Assembly (NCBI RefSeq): GCF_937988725.1
Contig: NZ_CALKHS010000003.1
Location: 248,001 to 312,000 of the forward strand
Direction of reading: 5' to 3'
Length of the DNA: 64,000 nucleotides
From: an uncultured Castellaniella sp.
GTDB taxonomy: Bacteria > Pseudomonadota > Gammaproteobacteria > Burkholderiales > Burkholderiaceae_B
In this document: positions 59,537-64,000 of the stretch, piece by piece
Layout: each line of letters begins with the position of its first letter
Position numbering within the stretch: the stretch's first letter is position 1
Notes under the pieces: model-generated
The model's input: only the letters and a program-made list of their open reading frames with translations
What the model was told of the DNA's origin: nothing
Database searches by the model: none
Position numbers and translations under genes: made by a program

Positions 59537-59581
59537 CGTTTTCGGGCGGCGGCCGGCGTTGCGGGGCCAGCTGCGCGGCGG

Positions 59582-60364
59582 CTACATGCGGAAGTTCTTG
59601 CCCAGGTACACCTGGCGCACGGCCTCGTTGTCGACGATCTCGTTGGGGTGCCCGCTGGTCAGCACCCGGCCTTCGCTGATGATGTAGGCCCGGTCGCAGA
59701 TGCCCAGGGTTTCGCGCACGTTGTGGTCGGTGATCAGGACGCCGATATTGCGCCCGCGCAGGAACTGCACGATGCGCTGGATCTCGATGACGGCGATCGG
59801 GTCGACCCCGGCGAAGGGTTCGTCCAGCAGGATGAATCGCGGGTGCGTGGCCAGGGCGCGGGCGATTTCCACCCGGCGACGTTCCCCGCCGGACAGCGAC
59901 AGCGCCATGTTGCGGCGGATGTGTTCGATCTGCAGTTCGTCGATCAGGGATTCAAGGTGTTCCTCGATCGCGTGGGACGACAGGGCGTGGCCGTGCGCGT
60001 CGCGCTGCAGTTCCAGCACGGCGCGGATGTTCTGTTCCACGGTCAGGCGGCGGAAGACGGAGGCGTCCTGGGGCAGGTACGACAGCCCCAGCCGGGCGCG
60101 CTTGTGCATGGGCACGCCCGTGACGTCGTGGTGGTCGATGGCGATGCGGCCGGTGTCGGCCGGGATCAGGCCGACGATCATGTAGAAGCTGGTGGTCTTT
60201 CCCGCGCCGTTGGGGCCCAGCAGGCCGACGACTTCGCCGCTGTCGACGGACAGGGAAACGTCCTGGACGACCGTGCGCCGGCCGAAGGTCTTGCCCAGGC
60301 CGATGGCCTGAAGGCAGCCGCTGCCGCGCGGGGGTTCGGAAGATGAATGTACGATGGCGGACAT
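59582..60364 (-). CDS. lptB: LPS export ABC transporter ATPase LptB
   Basis: ATPase of the LptB2FGC complex that pulls LPS from the inner membrane into the periplasmic bridge. Walker A is LLGPNGAGKTTSFYMIVG, the signature is LSLSGGERRRVEIARALA, Walker B is FILLDEPFAGVDP, and the switch His is in VLITDHNVRE. Length of 260 residues includes an N-terminal extension of about 18. It is the last gene of the kdsD–kdsC–lptC–lptA–lptB operon, 13 bases after lptA. Confidence 0.97.
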   Translation of the reverse strand: MSAIVHSSSEPPRGSGCLQAIGLGKTFGRRTVVQDVSLSVDSGEVVGLLGPNGAGKTTSFYMIVGLIPADTGRIAIDHHDVTGVPMHKRARLGLSYLPQDASVFRRLTVEQNIRAVLELQRDAHGHALSSHAIEEHLESLIDELQIEHIRRNMALSLSGGERRRVEIARALATHPRFILLDEPFAGVDPIAVIEIQRIVQFLRGRNIGVLITDHNVRETLGICDRAYIISEGRVLTSGHPNEIVDNEAVRQVYLGKNFRM

Positions 60365-60377
60365 GGGATTCAGGCTG

Positions 60378-60986
60378 TTACGAGCGCCCGGCGGAGCGCC
60401 CGGCGCGGCACTTGGCGATGGCCTGGTCGATGCGGGATTGCGGCTGGGCCAGCGAACGGACGCGTCCGCCCGCCGCGGCGGAGTTCTTGCCGCCGAAGGC
60501 TTCGTAGGTGCCGGTCTTGTCGTGGTAGATGATCTTGGCGCCGCGGACGTTGTCGAACATCTGGCCGCAGATCTGGCGCGTCACGGTGGCCTGGCCGGTC
60601 AGGGTGATGTCGCCGGCCTGCCCGACGTAGTCCGCCTGCTGGCCGGTGGCGATGAGGGTTTCGAATTTTTCCGGGTTTTCCTGGCGGATGGTGACGATGC
60701 CGCTCTTGTCCGCCGTGGCGGTGCCGAACTGGTTGCCCTGCGCGTCTTCGTGGGTGACGAGCTTGTCAGCCCGCAGGGTCATGGCGCCCCGGGTCAGGAC
60801 CACGTTGCCGGTGAAGGTGCTGGTCTTGCTGACGTCGTCGTAATGCAGCGTGTCGGATAGGATGACGGTGTCGGGTTCCGCCGCTTTGGAGTCCGCCGCC
60901 TTGTTCTGGGCGGACGCCGCCTGGACGGACAGGGCCAGGCAACAGGCTGCCGACGCGGCAAGCAGGGCTGGAGGCAAGGTTTTCAT
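60378..60986 (-). CDS. lptA: LPS transport periplasmic protein LptA
   Basis: Periplasmic bridge protein of 202 residues. The signal peptide ends near VQAASAQ (about residue 26). The OstA/LptA beta-jellyroll follows, with LHYDDVSKTSTFTGNVVLTR and MTLRADKLVTHEDAQGN. The C-terminal ~35 residues are basic and Ser/Arg-rich. Its ATG overlaps the lptC stop by four bases. Confidence 0.95.
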   Translation of the reverse strand: MKTLPPALLAASAACCLALSVQAASAQNKAADSKAAEPDTVILSDTLHYDDVSKTSTFTGNVVLTRGAMTLRADKLVTHEDAQGNQFGTATADKSGIVTIRQENPEKFETLIATGQQADYVGQAGDITLTGQATVTRQICGQMFDNVRGAKIIYHDKTGTYEAFGGKNSAAAGGRVRSLAQPQSRIDQAIAKCRAGRSAGRS

Positions 60987-61600
60987 GGTTGTGGAGCCTT
61001 TTTGGGTCCGGCATTGCGGGCCGCCTGATCTTCGCCGGAAATCTTGACGTCGCTGGCGGCATTGACCGTCAGCTGGCGGGTGCGGTTATCGTAGCGCATC
61101 CCCTGGCCGCGCATCGTGGAATTGCCGTTGATGACCAGCGCCGGGCGGTCAGTGTAGACCAGGTCCCGATTGGGCTCGATGGTCAGCTGGTCGCTGCGCA
61201 CGTCCAGCAGCTTGTGGCTGGCGTCGGGCAGCCGTTTCAGGTGGGCGTTGCCGTTCAGGACGATGCGCTCGCCATGCTGGTCCATGGTGCCCATGTCGGC
61301 GGTGCCGATGGTGGTGGGCGAATCGGGCTGGTGGCCGACCGCGCGGGGCGCCGTGATGTCGTAGCTGTCGGTGTCGGGGAAGTGTTCCATCGCGCTGCCT
61401 TCCAGGCGGTTGATGGCGTGTCCCTGCGGATCCGTGCGCACCATCACGAAGGCGCTGGACCAGGAATCGCGTTCGTGGGTCATGCGCCGGGGCGGGTCGA
61501 CCTGGATGGACCGCAGGGCGTAGTCGGACGCCCACCAGGTGCCCAGCACCAGCAGGCCCAGCAGCAGAATGGCGACCAGGCTGGGCAGCCGGTCCTTCAT
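60983..61600 (-). CDS. lptC: LPS export protein LptC
   Basis: Single-pass inner-membrane protein of 205 residues linking the LPS extractor to LptA. The transmembrane helix is LVAILLLGLLVLGTWWA (about 8–24). The periplasmic jellyroll follows, with DSYDITAPRAVGHQ and LDVRSDQLTIEPNRDLVYT. Start 61600 overlaps the kdsC stop by four bases; longer in-frame extension upstream lies inside kdsC and is rejected. Confidence 0.94.
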   Translation of the reverse strand: MKDRLPSLVAILLLGLLVLGTWWASDYALRSIQVDPPRRMTHERDSWSSAFVMVRTDPQGHAINRLEGSAMEHFPDTDSYDITAPRAVGHQPDSPTTIGTADMGTMDQHGERIVLNGNAHLKRLPDASHKLLDVRSDQLTIEPNRDLVYTDRPALVINGNSTMRGQGMRYDNRTRQLTVNAASDVKISGEDQAARNAGPKKAPQP

Positions 61601-62199
61601 TGGATGGCCCCGCCCAGGGTGGATAGGGATGCCGTGAAGCAGGCGCCCAGGCGCCCCTGGGCCGCCAGGATCAGGTCGCAGCATTCGCGCACGGCGCCCC
61701 GTCCGCCGGGCAGGCCCGTGACCCAGTGGGCCGCCTGGCCGACGTAGAACGGCGCATTGGGCACGCTGACGGCGAAGCCCACGCGCCGCAGCACGGGCAG
61801 ATCGATGATGTCGTCGCCCATGTAGCCCACGGCGCCCAGCCCCAGCCCCGCGTCGCGGGCCAGTTCTTCGACCGTGGTGATCTTGTCGTGGACGCCTTGC
61901 AGGGCGGGCGAGATGCCGAGTTCGGCGGCGCGGCGGGCGGTGATGGCGCTTTTGCGGCCGCTGACCCAGGCCACGCGGATTCCCTGTTCGCGCAGCAGCC
62001 GCAGGCCGTGGCCGTCCAGGGCGTTGAAGGGCTTGACGGCTTCGCCGTGTTCGCCGTACCAGAGGCTGCCGTCCGTCAGGATGCCGTCCACGTCGAAGAC
62101 CATCAGGCGCACGGCGCTGGCGCGGCCGCGGACGTCCGCCGTCACGCGCGCCAGGATCTGGGCTTCGGCGGGGTGGGAGAAACCGGGCAGTTCGTTCAT
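61597..62199 (-). CDS. kdsC: 3-deoxy-D-manno-octulosonate 8-phosphate phosphatase KdsC
   Basis: Tetrameric HAD phosphatase (200 residues, no cap domain) releasing Kdo from Kdo-8-phosphate. Motif I is LMVFDVDGILTDGSLWYGE, with GLRLLREQGIRVAWVSGRKS (motif II) and GYMGDDIIDLPVLRRVG (motif IV). It is coupled to kdsD by a one-base overlap and to lptC by four bases, joining Kdo synthesis with LPS export. Confidence 0.97.
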   Translation of the reverse strand: MNELPGFSHPAEAQILARVTADVRGRASAVRLMVFDVDGILTDGSLWYGEHGEAVKPFNALDGHGLRLLREQGIRVAWVSGRKSAITARRAAELGISPALQGVHDKITTVEELARDAGLGLGAVGYMGDDIIDLPVLRRVGFAVSVPNAPFYVGQAAHWVTGLPGGRGAVRECCDLILAAQGRLGACFTASLSTLGGAIQ

Positions 62200-63185
62200 C
62201 AGATCACCTTGGCGGCCAGGAGGTCGTGCATGTGCAAAGCACCCAATAATAGCCCGTCGGCGTCCAGCACCAGCATCTGATTGAGTTTGTGGGCGTCCAT
62301 AATGGTCGCGGCCTCGATGGCCGGAGCGGAGGCGGCGATGGTCCGGGGGTGGCTGCTCATGCCGGCCGACACGGTCAGCGCGCGGATGTCGCCGTGCTGG
62401 GCGATCATGCGGCGCAGGTCGCCGTCCGTGAAGATGCCCACGGGACGGTCCTGGTCCAGCACGATGGTCATGCCCATGCCTTTCGCGGACATTTCCGTCA
62501 GCGCGTCGGGAATCAGCGTGTCTGGCGCCACGCGCGGCAGGGCGGCGCCGCTGCGCATGATGTCGGCCACGGAAGTCAGCAGGCGGCGGCCCAGCGCCCC
62601 GCCCGGATGGGAGCGGGCGAAGTCGTCGCGGCTGAAACCCCGGGCTTCCATGCAGGCGACGGCGATGGCGTCGCCCAGCACCAGCGCCGCCGTCGTGCTG
62701 GCCGTCGGCGCCAGATGCAGCGGGCAGGCCTCGTGTTCGACGGCCGCGTCCAGGGCCAGATCGGCGTTGCGCGCCAGTTCGGAATCATCGTGGCCCGTCA
62801 TGGCGATGATGCGCGTGCCCATGCGCTTGGCCACGGAAATGATGGTGATCAGTTCCTGGGCCGAGCCGGAGTAGGAGATCGCCAGCAGGATGTCCTGGCC
62901 GGTCAGCATGCCCAGGTCGCCGTGGATGGCTTCGGCGGCGTGCATGAAGAACGCCGGCGTGCCGGTCGAGGCCAGCGTGGCGGCGATCTTGCGGGCGATG
63001 TGGCCCGATTTGCCGATGCCCGTGACGACCACGCGCCCCGAGCAGTCCAGGATCAGCCGCACCGCCTGTTCGAAGCGCCCATCGAGGCGTCCCTGCAGGG
63101 CCTGCAGGGCCTGGATCTCGATGTCGAAGGTACGAACCGCGCTCTGGCGCAGGGCGTCCGGGGTGATCTGGGGTTGAATGTGCAT
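62199..63185 (-). CDS. kdsD: Arabinose-5-phosphate isomerase KdsD
   Basis: Converts ribulose-5-phosphate to arabinose-5-phosphate, the first step of Kdo synthesis. The 328-residue protein has an N-terminal SIS domain (VVVTGIGKSGHIARKIAAT, LLAISYSGSAQELITII) and two C-terminal CBS domains (about 205–328). HPGGALGRRLLTSVADIM links the parts. It heads the operon and is divergent from apt over a 73-base gap. Confidence 0.97.
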   Translation of the reverse strand: MHIQPQITPDALRQSAVRTFDIEIQALQALQGRLDGRFEQAVRLILDCSGRVVVTGIGKSGHIARKIAATLASTGTPAFFMHAAEAIHGDLGMLTGQDILLAISYSGSAQELITIISVAKRMGTRIIAMTGHDDSELARNADLALDAAVEHEACPLHLAPTASTTAALVLGDAIAVACMEARGFSRDDFARSHPGGALGRRLLTSVADIMRSGAALPRVAPDTLIPDALTEMSAKGMGMTIVLDQDRPVGIFTDGDLRRMIAQHGDIRALTVSAGMSSHPRTIAASAPAIEAATIMDAHKLNQMLVLDADGLLLGALHMHDLLAAKVI

Positions 63186-63258
63186 CCGTCGATTTTACTG
63201 TGAAAGATGTGGGGGCTTGTTAAACTGTCGCCGCCTTGCTTTCTATCAGGATGATGCC

Positions 63259-63813
63259 ATGCAAACCGATCCGGCCCAGTACATCCGCGACACGATCCGG
63301 ACCGTGCCCGACTGGCCGAAACCGGGTGTCCAGTTTCGTGACATCACGCCCGTGCTGCAGGACCCCCGTTCGTTCCGGGTCCTGATCGACCTGTTCGTCT
63401 ACCGCTACATGCGTCAGCGCCTGGACCTGGTCGCGGGCGTGGACGCGCGCGGCTTCATCGTCGGGTCCGTCCTGGCCTACGAATTGAACCTGGGCTTCGT
63501 GCCCGTGCGCAAGCAGGGCAAGCTGCCCTACCGCACCGTGGCGGAAGAATACGCCCTGGAATACGGCAACGCCACCGTGGAAATGCACACGGATTCCGTG
63601 CGCCCCGGCCAGCGGGTCCTGCTGATCGACGACCTGATCGCCACCGGCGGCACCATGCTGGCGGCGTCCCGCCTGCTGCAGCGTTTGGGCGCCAACGTCG
63701 CCGAAGCAGCCGCCATCATCGACCTGCCCGAGCTGGGCGGCTCCAAGGCCGTCCGCGATTCGGGCCTGCCCGTCTACACCGTCTGCGAATTCGAGACTGG
63801 CCCCGAGGCCTGA
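63259..63813 (+). CDS. apt: Adenine phosphoribosyltransferase
   Basis: Purine salvage enzyme forming AMP from adenine and PRPP. Key features are WPKPGVQFRDITPVLQDP, DLVAGVDARGFIVGSVLAYE, RKQGKLPYRTVAEEYALEYG, and the PRPP loop LLIDDLIATGGTMLAA. With ATG 63259 it has 184 residues, the family size. The open frame continues 27 codons upstream but those residues are not conserved; AGGA lies about nine bases before the chosen start. Confidence 0.96.
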   Translation: MQTDPAQYIRDTIRTVPDWPKPGVQFRDITPVLQDPRSFRVLIDLFVYRYMRQRLDLVAGVDARGFIVGSVLAYELNLGFVPVRKQGKLPYRTVAEEYALEYGNATVEMHTDSVRPGQRVLLIDDLIATGGTMLAASRLLQRLGANVAEAAAIIDLPELGGSKAVRDSGLPVYTVCEFETGPEA

Positions 63814-63846
63814 TAGGCCCAAATACCCGCCAAATCCCGCCGTCGT

Positions 63847-63869
63847 CGGTTCTGCGCTGCGCAGAACCG
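63847..63869. terminator. Hairpin between apt and the convergent gene at the right edge
   Basis: CGGTTCTGCG-CTG-CGCAGAACCG forms a perfect 10-pair stem with a 3-base loop in the 77-base convergent gap. It has no T-run on either strand. It may act as a weak two-way terminator or protect both transcript ends. Confidence 0.5.
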
Positions 63870-63890
63870 CCCACCGCAGCAACAGCCCCT

Positions 63891-64000
63891 TTAGACCAGC
63901 ACCCGCTCGATCCCGCCGGAATTGGCCGCCTTCACATAGTCCGGCATCCAGTTTTCCCCCAGCAGGTGCTTGGCCATCTCCACCACGATGTAGTCGGCCG
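63891..64000 (-). CDS. C-terminal fragment of an unidentified protein (cut by window edge)
   Basis: On the minus strand a frame is open from the window edge to a TAA at 63891–63893. The 35 visible residues include ADYIVVEMAKHLLGENW and end with IERVLV. Codon use, with G or C in most third positions, matches the neighbours, so it is probably the 3' end of a real gene convergent with apt. I do not recognise the family from so short a piece. Confidence 0.6.
   Translation of the reverse strand, partial: ADYIVVEMAKHLLGENWMPDYVKAANSGGIERVLV

Noticed and set aside
40..63900. CRISPR arrays, insertion sequences, prophage genes and attachment sites
   Set aside because: I saw no spaced direct repeats, transposase or integrase motifs, or phage structural genes anywhere in the window.

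Overview
The window is GC-rich, densely packed bacterial chromosome. Gene content and order suggest a betaproteobacterium of the Burkholderiales, most likely Alcaligenaceae (the Bordetella/Achromobacter neighbourhood). The evidence is conserved blocks typical of that group: dprA–def–fmt, rsmB–DUF4390–ntrY–response regulator, gpsA–secB–grxC–rhodanese divergent from gpmA–envC–ctpA–thiF, argB–tlpA–dolP–diaA–yraN next to rsmI, and kdsD–kdsC–lptC–lptA–lptB–hpf–ptsN–hprK–rapZ–rlpA. The genus is not determined. I saw no tRNA, rRNA, insertion sequence, prophage or CRISPR array, and no clear sign of recent transfer.

Left third (1–21,000), mostly metabolism, transport and signalling: the end of ubiX, an HD-GYP cyclic-di-GMP phosphodiesterase, two overlapping MFS transporters, a complete TRAP transporter of the TakP type, and an ArsR-like regulator divergent from a DHA2-type MFS exporter. 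Next come a large periplasmic-sensor/PAS/GGDEF/EAL protein, the threonine catabolic pair kbl–tdh, an asparaginase–glutamate dehydrogenase operon, and the sulfate assimilation operon cysH–cysD–cysN. The CysH is the Fe-S APS-reductase type, which fits a CysN without an APS-kinase domain.

Middle (21,000–33,100): a Crp/Fnr regulator divergent from a seven-gene cassette. The cassette is a branched-chain-amino-acid-type ABC importer flanked at one end by a long acyl-CoA synthetase and at the other by a phenylacetate-CoA-ligase-like protein. It looks like an uptake-plus-CoA-activation system for an organic or aromatic acid. After it come a small membrane protein, an HMG-CoA lyase and dprA.

Right half (33,100–64,000), housekeeping: peptide deformylase and formyltransferase, a NtrY-like kinase with a short response regulator, RNA and ribosomal-protein methyltransferases (RsmB, RimO, TrmL, RsmI), protein export and cell-division factors (SecB, EnvC-like, CtpA, RlpA), PTS-Ntr (PtsN, HprK, RapZ), and Kdo synthesis and LPS export (KdsD, KdsC, LptC, LptA, LptB). 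The far end has apt and the tail of an unidentified gene.

The most notable points are: (i) the importer cassette with two CoA ligases, one lacking the canonical ATP P-loop; (ii) no rpoN between lptB and hpf, together with a NtrX-like regulator that has lost its sigma-54-interacting AAA+ domain; (iii) a sensor protein with degenerate GGDEF but intact EAL residues; (iv) hairpins placed inside three operons, two of them directly after the substrate-binding-protein gene; (v) a membrane rhodanese without its catalytic cysteine.
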